In this document: piece after piece, positions 10,830-20,497 of the stretch
Layout: each line of letters begins with the position of its first letter
Numbering within the stretch: position 1 is the stretch's first letter
Source of the DNA: Clavaria fumosa
Taxonomy: Eukaryota > Basidiomycota > Agaricomycetes > Agaricales > Clavariaceae
Reading direction: 5' to 3'
DNA: 64,000 nt
Assembly (NCBI GenBank): GCA_951802425.1
Contig: OX637798.1
Location: 1,116,001 to 1,180,000, forward strand
Position numbers and translations under genes: made by a program
The notes under the pieces: generated by a model
Database searches by the model: none
What the model saw: only the letters and a program-made list of their open reading frames with translations
Told to the model about the DNA's origin: nothing

Positions 10830-12267
10830 ATGAAGCGACGTCGTAAACAGGCATCGGAAACGATGGGTAATTCCACTCCTTTGGCACCTTCATCGACCTT
10901 CCCACTGGCAGGACCCTCCACTCTAAAAGACTCTATTTGGGCCCGGTTGAAAGATATTTTGCGTAGGCATTGTGGCAATGCGACAGAGAACCTGAAGAAG
11001 AAACAGTATGTGATCCTCCAACTGTCATTTTTTAATATAACCTCAATTTTATCCCAGGCTCAAAGTTTGGGCTGAACTTGAGGAACTGAAGACAGCTTTA
11101 GACTTGAGTGACCACACCCCGCTTGGAGAAGCAGACTTCCAAAGGATAGCGCTTACTGCTGCATATGCTTTGCTCAACCCTAGTACGTGGAGCACTGAAA
11201 TACCCTTGGTCCCTAGTTGCTGCATGGCTCTGTTAACTAATTACATTCTCAGTTCAGACAGATTGGGATGTCGAAAGATTTATCAGCAACGTCAAGGAGC
11301 TCAATATGGCAGGAGACTATGAGTCAAGGATAGATAATGAGTTGGCTCGTCTGAAGAAGAAATTCAGAATCCCAGATGGCTCAGGATACATCGATGAGCC
11401 AGCAATTGTAGTGGACAAGTTCAACCACATCATATTATGGCATCTGCCTGGTATCATCTCAACATCGCGAATCGTGAGCAGAGCTCATGTTTAATTGATC
11501 TTTGCTTATATGGAAATATTTAGGCTGACTGCAACAGAGCTATAGCCCTGATCAAGAGTAATCTTGTGAACAAGACATCAGGCCGAGATAAGCCTTGGAG
11601 GTTGCAGGGTTTGAACCCTCCAGCCAACACTGTCTTTGGCACTGGTGTTCTGGCATTCTCTGCTGGTTGGTTTATGCAACTACGAGATGTGCGTCAAATG
11701 AGACATCCAATAGCACAAACTGATGATCTCTAATAGCAACCTCATGAGAAGCTCAGAGCATCTACAAGTTTGCAGGCATTGCATGGCCGGTCATTCATGA
11801 CAGCAATTGCCGATGTAGAGCTCCTCTGCAACTGTGTCACAGCACTAATTACTCCAGAACTATATGACTATGGGCTCGCAGCCATAGGCAAGATCAAAGA
11901 GGGTGTCGAAATGGCTCAAAAGTATCAAAATGTCGAGTTATGGCCATCGGTATACACTGCAATGCAGGTGATCGTGAATCGGGTGACTCCTCGTCACAGG
12001 GATGAAGGTGGTTGTCCAACGCACTTTGACCTCCTTCTCAGTGCTGGGGCACACCATGGAACCACTTTTGATGTTCAAGAGTTAGGAGTTTCCCTCTCAT
12101 ATCCTCCTGGGACAATGGTCTCCCTCTGTGGGAAGGTTTTCTTCCATGAAGTTCGTCAATGGGAAGGGGACAGGGTATGCATTGCTCATTTCGTCAAGGA
12201 CACTGTCCATGACAGACTGGATTTTCTGAGGCCTGCATGGCCAAAGAGATCTGACTATATCTCATAG
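10830..12267 (+). CDS. TET/JBP-family 2-oxoglutarate Fe(II) dioxygenase
   Basis: Likely a nuclear dioxygenase that oxidises 5-methylcytosine (or thymine) in DNA, by family. Five exons join in frame: 10830-11005, 11058-11182, 11253-11473, 11524-11688 and 11737-12267, giving 405 residues with no internal stop; all four introns are GT-AG. The last exon holds the double-stranded beta-helix. It shows the HxD iron motif (NRVTPRHRDEGG), the distal His (SLCGKVFFHEV) and the 2-oxoglutarate Arg (GDRVCIAHFVKD). The Lys/Arg-rich N-terminus (MKRRRKQ) may be a nuclear signal. Fungal TET/JBP genes are described as associates of KDZ transposons, and this one lies between two KDZ copies. Substrate and activity cannot be read from sequence. 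Confidence 0.85.
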
Positions 12268-12795
12268 ATGAGAATAGGATAGATGAGAATAGGTAAATAC
12301 GTGTTGGTTCCAAAGCATTTCAGAATTTCGAGAGAGCCAGCTTGTGTTATGAACCACAATCATGTGTCGTATTTTAAAGTTTGTTTACAGTAGTTCAATC
12401 ATGCGCGGCAATACCGTTCGCACGTGCGACGCTGGTAGCCCACACAGCGACAAGCGTCGCTTCGCCTCCGCATGCCCGCGCTGGGCGAGGCTCCCATTGT
12501 CCACGCTGGGTGAAACACTCGGTTCACCCGCGCCCGGACTATCTGTATCCCGCTCGCTGCGGCAAACGTCTCAGCCGAGACTTTACCCCTGCTTGCCCTA
12601 CCCTGGTGAGCAGCGAAGGGAAAGGCTCTCTAGCCTCTCCTCTTGCTCACCAGGTGCGCCTCCTTCATCTCCAGTAGCCGGTAGTGTTACTGAGCCTCCT
12701 CATTCCGTTAGCACACACGCATTGCAGCACACACGTATCGCAGCACATACATATCGCGAGCACTTTATTGAGAACTTCATTCTCGATCGGTTTAC
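12268..12795. other. Intergenic spacer
   Basis: No gene recognised. GC-rich in the middle, with short imperfect repeats of GCACACACG/CATTGCAGCACA near 12710-12750 just upstream of the next ORF. Probably promoter of the decayed ORF1. Confidence 0.5.
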
Positions 12796-14110
12796 ATGAC
12801 CTCAACCTCAGATGCAGTCGGAACCAACCCTCCTCCAACGTCTAGAACTGTGTCCGCCTCAGACTTACCAAGCGCCCCATCAACAAATGTGCGATGCGAC
12901 GAAATCGTCAAGCGCTTTCGAGATGGGAAAATCACCAAGGGAGCGGCAATGACACAGATCTTCAACGTATTACGGGAAACAGGACCTGTCGCATCGGAAG
13001 AACAGGTCAACTCAGCGTATGAAGTATATCTCGACTCACTTGAGGAGCATGGGAGAATTCTCCGCACAGCCTCGGAGAGTGGCGAAGATGCAGAAGACCC
13101 TGATGGACAGGATCTCGAACCTGGAGAGGATCAACTCGGCGAGCAGGGCGAGACCCGCGGAGCCAGAGACAAACGGCGACGGAGCAACTCACCTGAATTA
13201 GGAGACCGGTTGCTTCGAAAGCAGCCCGTTGACGAAGAGTTCTATCCCTGGGCACAGCGGGCAAAACTTGCTTCGAATTAACTCAGCCCAAGTCTTGAAC
13301 TCACTTGCCGACTCATCATTAACTTCGCTGCCGACATCAAAAATGCCAAACTTCACCTCTCCACCACACCAGGAGTCCCTCGGTTCCCAGATTCAGAGTG
13401 GAACGTGTTGGGGACATTGAGCTTCGACACGGTCCATCCAAACCGTCAAAATCAGTCAGGACAGCAGGAGACTGGGTCTTTGCACGGCAACGCACCGTTG
13501 TTGCCACTCGCCTTCCCGCATCGAGAGCGAGAACTCGCCAAATACACTGATTATGTCCTCGGACTCTTTGGATCCAAACGGGTATCAGCACATGTTGATG
13601 TAGGGGGGCTTGGTGGTGTTTGGGTTGTCGTTTGTGGGCCCTCACCAAGTGTTGTGATATCGGGTGGGTCGGCAGGAGTGTCACTAGCCGCATCAGCGAA
13701 GTGAGACGGAGCTTGTCTACTACGAACTGCAGGTTCAAACATGTCTGCACCCGCTGTGGGGGACATCACAGGAAAGGGGACTGCAAAGAGAAGTCGAAGG
13801 GAGGAACTTGAAGCTAAAGCGAAGCGTCCTCGCTACTTGAGTTTCTCTGGAGAGATGACGATGAGATGATTGGGGTTACAGCCAGGTACTCACTCTTCGC
13901 AGAACTGGTACCATCACCTCCCGAGAGTGAATTCAACGTTGGGAATGGATGGGAAACTGTCCAAGCTCACCCGTGTTCCAAACCATAACTCCTCTCAAAG
14001 TTGACGCCTTCGAACGCCTCCTTACTGATCACCCAAACCAACGATTTGTCGAATCAGTCCTGTCTGCACTGCGCAACAGCTTCTGGCCCTGGGCGAACAT
14101 AGACCCGCTC
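12796..14110 (+). pseudogene. Decayed ORF1-type element gene with CCHC-like finger
   Basis: ATG at 12796 opens a 161-codon frame with the same conserved block as the ORF at 9077. An in-frame TAA at about 13279-13281 interrupts it. The same frame then reads on through a region with PGVPRFPDSEW. Later pieces appear in shifted frames: VRTAGDWVFARQRT, then FPHRERELAKYTDYVLGLF, then a Cys/His finger (C-RFKHVCTRCGGHHRKGDC, about 13725-13795), then DAFERLLTDHPNQRFV and FWPWA near 14000-14100. The order matches a large family I recall from agaricomycete genomes, often seen with recombinase or reverse-transcriptase elements. At least three frame breaks make it a pseudogene. Confidence 0.6.
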
Positions 14111-14361
14111 CTTTTAATCACACTGTCGTTCCTTCTTTCTGTCGTGCTGTCTCATCATTTTCATCACACATGAGTCTAGGACAGTTGTATCTTGGTTATG
14201 AAGCAAAGGCATCATAAGGGAAGGTTCTTTGTTCTTTCAAATACCACACACGTGACTTGTACTTCTTTCTGTCTCTACTTCTGGCTGGACTGCCTGGTTC
14301 AAAACGAAAAGAAAATGCTCAGGAGGTTGAGTTTGTTCCAGTTTATAACAAGCGACTCTGA

Positions 14362-17300
14362 AAGTCATTTATACGAGCTCACGATGTTCGTAAATCGACT
14401 TCCTCTCGATCCCACACCGCCTCCCCGAACAAACTCTTGTCCGAAGAATTTGAGCCCTCTGCCAGTGGCTTCTTTTCCTCCAATATTGCACCAGCTCCAG
14501 TGCTTCGCTTTGAGGCATCTGTTGATCCTGGCTCTGTCCCTGTTATTCATGTAGAGAGGTCAAGGAAGCGAAAACAAGGAAAAGTACGGGTTGATGCTTC
14601 CTTCATAATGTGTAGCCACTGACATAATTTCAGGCCCAGAATGTGTTTCTGGAGGAATGGTTGTTGCTACGATCAATCTACGCTGAGGAAATCTTGGGAT
14701 TGGAAGCTCCATCCCCGTCAACCACTTGCCAAGGCTGCCACAAGACAGAATTCAAGTTTCGATGTCGCGATTGCTTTTATCGGCCTCTGACTTGTAAAGC
14801 ATGTTGTGCTAAAGGGCATGCCAATACCCCATTCCATTCTGTTGAATTATGGAATGGAATGTGCTTCTTACCATCGGATCTCGCACAAGCAGGATTGGTG
14901 ATTTGCTTAGGGCACAAGGGCTCCCCTTGTCCAGAGTACCAAGACAGAGGAGAGGACGAGAATGAGGATCAGTTTTCAAGCAACGAAGGTGACGTCGATT
15001 CAGAGAGTTGCCATGCAAGACAACTGCAAATCATTCATTCCAATGGAGTGTGTGAAAGGACTATACAATACTGCAAATGTGCAAACGCTCCAGCATACCA
15101 TATCCAACTACTTCAGCACCATCTCTTTCCTGCAAGCTCCAAGAGACCACAAACTGCTTTCACTTTTCAAGTTCTTGATCATTTTCATATCGATGCAATG
15201 GAGTGCAAAACTTCAGCTGGAGCATTTTACACCAAATTGAGGCGGCTAACCTCTAATGCTTTCCCAGACACTATCCCTGTTCGTCCAATTCATACTTTTC
15301 TAGATTTTGCTTGTTCATTGTCCTGGATCGCGATAATTAGGATCAGTACCAAGAGTTGATGAGAGTCTCCCGGCAATGGAGAGATCTGAAGAATAGAAAA
15401 CGATTTGGATATGGACATGATGTGGATATAACACCAGGCACAGGCGATCTAGCTCTTTTCTGCCCAGCATGCCCTCAACCGGGGATCAATCTTCCCAACA
15501 ATTGGAGAAGTCACCCAGACCAGTGAGTCTTACCTGAGTAATCTTGCCTCATTCCTGACGATGAAAGGTGGCTTTTCCGGAGATCTCTCGTTGTGGACGG
15601 AAATTTTTCTGCGGAGCACTTGAAGATGCCCAGAGCAGACAAAGATGTGTGGCTGACTAATGGAGAAGGATATATGGTAGAAAACTCGAATTATCAGCGG
15701 CACCTTTTAGAGGCAAAGGATATTCGTGAGGTAAGTGCCTCAGCAAAACTGTTACATGTGTATCCTGAATACTTCTTCTAGAAGTCAAAATGCTCAAACC
15801 ATCGAGCAATTAGCCAGGCACTCAATGCACGTTCTAGTCACCTTGAAGCCACTGGAATTGGGGCATGTGCCTGTTCTCGGCATGGATGCTTTGTTCCTCA
15901 TTGTGTGGTTGATTTTCAGAAGGGCGAGCGGTAAGTGAGAGCAAATACCTTCTTTGAATCTTCTCAACTTTTCTCTTGGCAGTCACATCAACATCGACTA
16001 TGCAATATGCCAAGCTATGAAATATCGCACCGAAGGAATGTCTGAAATATTGGTCATTTATGATGTTTGTTGCCAGTGGATTCGCAACTTCAGAGTACGA
16101 GCTGAAAGTAGTGCATACCTATACATGCCAGCTGCTACAAAGATCATAGGAGCAGTTGGAAAATTCCACTTGGGGGCACACATTCCTTCTTGTTTTCCTC
16201 TTTTCTCACTCAATTTTATTCCTGGTGCAGGACAACAAGATGGAGAGATTTTGGAGACACTGTGGTCCAATTTGAACAAGATCTCCAGCAGCATACAAGC
16301 CATGAGCAAAGCGCATCGTCAAGAAGTGCTGGATGACTACATGCGAGATTCCAACTGGAAGAGGTTAGTGAAGATTGGTGAGCATTAAAAGCTTTTTACA
16401 AGATATTTTTTCAAACTGAATGTTCAATCAAGTGAAAGCCCTCTCCTCCAAATTCAAAGCAGCAGTTGAAGGCGTTCAGCAAACCAAAACACCCTTTGAA
16501 GTTCTGAATCGCAATATTCCCAGCAATTTAAGAGAAGCATGGAAAGAAAGTGAGAAGGTTGCTTTGGAATGTCGTGGAGAACACCTGTCGATATATGATG
16601 TACAATTGGACAAAGGTGGGTTCAATTCTTGCCACAGACCCCTATACAAAACTGAAGACATAAAAATAAAGCACTATCTCTTGCAGAAGTGCAGTTAATG
16701 CTGTCGACAAAGGAGAGGACTGTTGGATTACCTTCAGGCATAGTTTCTCTGCTGATGGAAGGAATGGCTTTGGAAGAAATTCAGTGAGTGATGCTCTTGA
16801 GTGTTTTTATTAGTGCCCCTGTAACAAGTCCTTACCCAGGCATTCCATTGCGACAGAACTGTCCAAGAGGCAAAAGCTTGCCATCCCTCAAAAACAGAGC
16901 ATTGTAGATCAGCTAAACAAACTCGAATCAAAAATCGAAGGCCACAATTTAAAAATCTCCGCAGTTCTTGGAGATTTTGAGTGGAACCAAGATGAGTCAG
17001 ATGTGCAAGGGGATGAAGACTCTGAAGGGGGTATGGATGGGATTGACGAAGGTGATCATTTTGAAGACCTTGTGGGAAATAGCATGCAAGCCAGGCTCTT
17101 GATGCCTTCGACTTTCGGTCGAGATTTCTGCCTGAAAAATGGATGGGGCCAGATTGTCGAACAAGAAATACAATTTCGGACAGCACAGGCAGGCGAGTCC
17201 CTTGATGCACTCAGGCTAGCTATTGGACACAAATCACTGCTCTACAAATTATGCATCCGAAAATCCAAAACACAGAGCAGCAAGACAAGGAGTCAAGCAG

Positions 17301-17867
17301 AGCTTCTTCAAATCAGTTCTAAGATTAAAGAGCTGGCTGGGAGATATCAGCGAGCAAGAGCTGCCTTGTCTGACTTAGGTGCTCCTGCAGATACACTTGC
17401 CAAATTCCAAGCGCTCTCAGATTCGGACCTGAAGGTGAACACAGATGTCATAGAAGAGAACCGAGTGGGCCAGAGAAATGATAAACTACCTTGGATTTGG
17501 AGGACCGGAGGAGGTAATGAAAGCCCTTGGATGAATGAAAGTGAGATATGCTCATTTACCTCTCAACGTCTACTTGCTCTAACGCTGAGAAGTTTGCCGG
17601 GTCAACTGGCTTCGAGCGAAAGCTCGACATGACAGGTGGAATGAAGAGTTGGAATTGGTGAAACATGAGATGACTTGGACTTTGTCTTGGTTTGCAAACC
17701 GAGAAAGCGAATGGAAGAGGAGATCTGTTTGGGCAGACACAGAGCATAAGCCTGGGCACAAATGCTATGCCGAGAAGCAGATTATTTTATGGAGGAGGAT
17801 GCATACCGCTGCTGAACTTGCCTGGGAATCTGTTTTGAACCTGGGAAGATGGATATTCCTAAATTGA
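14362..17867 (+). CDS. KDZ transposase (Kyakuja-Dileera-Zisupton)
   Basis: DNA transposase of the KDZ superfamily. The N-terminal exon is basic. The CxC2 KDZ-associated zinc cluster follows at about 14720-14850 (TTCQGCH, RCRDC, CKACCAKGHA, PFHSVE). Then come FTFQVLDHFH, YTKLRRLT, ALFCPACPQPGINLP, LVVDGNFSAEHLK, CVVDFQKGER, VIYDVCCQW, VGKFHLGAHI, DGEILETLWSNLNK and a C-terminal VNWLRAKARHDRW. I could join the frame across at least eight short introns with no internal stop; one intron after FPDTIP (GTTCGT donor) removes an apparent TGA. Stop is at about 17865-17867. No in-frame ATG was found in the first exon, so a further 5' exon is likely. Terminal inverted repeats were not located. It may be an active copy. 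Confidence 0.85.
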
Positions 17868-18378
17868 TTTCTCTAGCTTTTTTGATTTTGAGCCTTATCG
17901 CCGTGAACCAAAGCGTACGATTTGCATACACCTCACCCCATATGTGTGCAAACCAGGTCATAAGGGTCTCTTGGAACAACAGCCAAACTCTAGAAATTGC
18001 GCGACAACCCAATTGGCGAAGGGCCGGATAGAAAAAGTGAAGCAAGTTAAGCCATCAAGGATGTAGAGGGATGGTAAGTTCTCCATTGTTGATTTCGGTA
18101 TGGAATAATGTCTAGAAAATATCACAGGGTACTGGTCTGGTAAGAAAACTCAAATCTGTGGCCTTTGATTGTTTTATTCATCGCTTCACAGAATGGCTTA
18201 GGAGTAAGATTCTAGGGAGTATAAGGATCTTCAAAATTTACCCAATAGCACATCCCCATTGAAAACTCTATAAGCAACAATACAGAGGTCTCAATTCTTA
18301 GTCTGGAACCACCCTCCCTACATTTGACTTGGTTGGTAATACCAATGCACTTTGATTTTTTTGAAAGGGGTGTGACAA

Positions 18379-18428
18379 GTCACAATGTGACCTGCGTTGA
18401 AGTACTTCAACGCTGGTCACATAGTGAC
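18379..18428. repeat. Palindromic element, copy 2
   Basis: 50 bp with arms GTCACAATGTGACCTGCGTT and its near-complement around GAAGTACTTC. Only two or three positions break the symmetry. Confidence 0.9.
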
Positions 18429-18674
18429 ATGTAACGCTGACTGATAAGAAACTCAAATCTGTGGCCTTTGATCAATTTGTCCATCGCTTCACAGAATGGC
18501 TTAGGAGTAAGATTCTAGGGAGTATAAAGATCTCCAAAAATTACCCAATAGCACACCCCTGTTGAAAACTCAATAAGCAACGATACAGAGGTATCAATTC
18601 TTAGTCTGGAACCACCCTTCCTCTACATTTGACTTGGTTGGTAATACCAATTCACTTTGAAAGGGGTGTGACAA

Positions 18675-18724
18675 GTCACTATGTGACCAGCGTTGAAGTA
18701 CTTCAACGCAGGTCACATAGTGAC
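18675..18724. repeat. Palindromic element, copy 3 (flipped centre)
   Basis: 50 bp starting GTCACTATGTGACCAGCGTT. Relative to copy 2 the asymmetric bases flanking the centre are exchanged (CCAGCG and CGCAGG against CCTGCG and CGCTGG), as if the palindrome were inverted while its flanks kept their direction. Confidence 0.9.
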
Positions 18725-19125
18725 ATGTAACGCCGACAGCACGTGACTTCGAAATACTTCTTGCGTCTTTGAAGCAATCAACATCACGTGTTGGAATCAT
18801 CGTTCTCTTACTTCTACCTACATCCTGCATATTGCCTCCTCACAATCCTCAAGTAAATGACCAAGTGGACAACCCCTGCTTATGTTGAGCTTCTCAAAGG
18901 CAGCCTGGAAGCATATGGGAAGGCAGACACCAAGGAACGTGCTAGTATTGTCAAGGAGATCAAGAGACAAATCCGAGACCTGGCTGAAGCTACGCAGGAA
19001 CATCCCCTTGATGGCTTAAACCAGGTAAAGCAGAACTTCACACATCTGATTCACTTATGATTTGATGCTTTCCTTCTGCAGAAAATTCACAACTGGCTGC
19101 ATAACCATCGCAGGGTTGGGGCAGG

Positions 19126-19443
19126 TGTTAATAGAATCTGGTTGTCGGTGTGCTGATTGGTGAGGATCCTATCAAAGGATGACGACGGTGACGATGAGCG
19201 AAGTCGAGTCGGTAGCGGCAGTGGTAAACCAGGGCACAAAACTGGATAACCAGATGGGTATCTACTACATCTGGTGAGCTACTTATATACTACTGCAGTC
19301 ATGTGATAGCTATTAATAACTACCAATGGCGTTAGTACCTCTACATAATCACATGACGTTCTTACTAAGGGGCCCAGTCTGATGACTAAAGTGAAATGAA
19401 TAAGCGCTTATCTGATCGATGGCTGAGATAGCCAATTCCAACA
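19126..19443 (-). repeat. 3' LTR of gag-only element
   Basis: 318 bp, TG...CA. Differs from its partner at six positions, five of which are CpG in the partner and TpG or CpA here. Confidence 0.9.
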
Positions 19444-19474
19444 CTCCCCCGTAATCGAATCCATCGATCAGTCT

Positions 19475-20146
19475 TCAGGCGGGAGTGGTGGTGACAGCGG
19501 GCGTGCGGGCACGGCAGTGGTCTCGATTGGATTGCGCAATCCGGCGGCGCAATTCGGTGGCCTCGGCGGCGATGGTCGTGGAGGCAGCATAGAGTGGCGG
19601 CGGTGGATAATAGTAGGGGGCTGGTCCAAGCGGCGGCGGGAAGTAAGGGGCGGCAGGGGGTGGCGCCTCGAAGGGGCGCTGAGCCCGTCGCTTCTTGTTC
19701 TGCGCGATGCGGCGTCGGACGGCGGAGGGGTCAGTGGTGCGGCAATCGGATGCCGTATGACCGCAAGCGTGGCACTTGTCACACTTGGCGTAGCGCGCAG
19801 GTGCGGTAGAGGTGCCTCGGGTGGCTCGACCTGTGGAGGGAGCTACGACGCTAGCACGGGCGGCGGCGACGGTGGTCTCAGCGTCAACGAGGCGGGTGCG
19901 GGTGTCGGACATGTTCGTATCAAGTTCGTCGAGTAGGGCGTTTGTGTCGTCCATACACCGCTCAAGCTGAGCGAGGCGCTCGAGTATCGATGCGAAGAGA
20001 GAGTTGACTGACGCGCGCCATGTGGTGATCAGCGAAATAACCCAAACTATGATAGCAGAGGGGGTGCTGGTCGGGCGCGTGGAAAGTAAGTTGTCCAGTT
20101 CTTGTGGCCGGCTTCGGGTCGTGTCGGTCGAGTGGGATGAAGACAT
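19475..20146 (-). CDS. Gag-like protein with CCHC zinc knuckle
   Basis: 223 codons from ATG at 20146. A heptad-like coiled-coil stretch lies at about residues 45-95 (LERLAQLERCMDD, then LLDELDTNM). A zinc knuckle CDKCHACGHTASDC (C-x2-C-x4-H-x4-C) lies near residue 120. A Pro/Tyr-rich segment follows and a basic C-terminus. The organisation fits a retroelement nucleocapsid-type gag: RNA binding and particle assembly. It is the only ORF of its element. Homology to a named gag family is not evident by eye. Confidence 0.75.
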   Translation of the reverse strand: MSSSHSTDTTRSRPQELDNLLSTRPTSTPSAIIVWVISLITTWRASVNSLFASILERLAQLERCMDDTNALLDELDTNMSDTRTRLVDAETTVAAARASVVAPSTGRATRGTSTAPARYAKCDKCHACGHTASDCRTTDPSAVRRRIAQNKKRRAQRPFEAPPPAAPYFPPPLGPAPYYYPPPPLYAASTTIAAEATELRRRIAQSNRDHCRARTPAVTTTPA

Positions 20147-20179
20147 TATCGAGGAGGCGCACAGGTTGGTATCTGGTTA

Positions 20180-20497
20180 TGTTAATAGAATCTGGTTGTC
20201 GGTGTGCTGATCGGTGAGGATCCTATCGAAGGACGACGACGGTGACGATGAGCGAAGTCGAGTCGGTAGCGGCAGTGGTAAACCGGGGCACAAAACTGGA
20301 TAACCAGATGGGTATCTACTACATCTGGTGAGCTACTTATATACTACTGCAGTCATGTGATAGCTATTAATAACTACCAATGGCGTTAGTACCTCTACAT
20401 AATCACATGACGTTCTTACTAAGGGGCCCGGTCTGATGACTAAAGTGAAATGAATAAGCGGTTATCTGATCGATGGCTGAGATAGCCAATTCCAACA
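20180..20497 (-). repeat. 5' LTR of gag-only element
   Basis: 318 bp, TG...CA. It retains CpG at the five positions where the other LTR has a transition. Confidence 0.9.

Larger units (their letters stand above)
17868..18856. repeat. Spacer with a ~300-bp tandem duplication and two palindromes
   Basis: Segments about 18135-18433 and 18437-18730 are tandem copies. Shared landmarks are AAACTCAAATCTGTGGCC, CACAGAATGGCTTAGG, GAGTATAA.GATCT, CAGAGGT.TCAATTCTTAG and GGTTGGTAATACCAAT, each ending in a 50-bp palindrome. No coding gene is recognised. Confidence 0.85.

Noticed and set aside
15236..15359. Premature stop in the KDZ transposase after ARIIRISTKS-like residues
   Set aside because: A GT-AG intron after FPDTIP removes this stretch and restores the conserved DQYQELMRVSRQWRDL in frame.
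19517..19936. Plus-strand 139-codon frame inside the gag-only element
   Set aside because: Shadow of the minus-strand gag, which has the zinc knuckle and a proper ATG.
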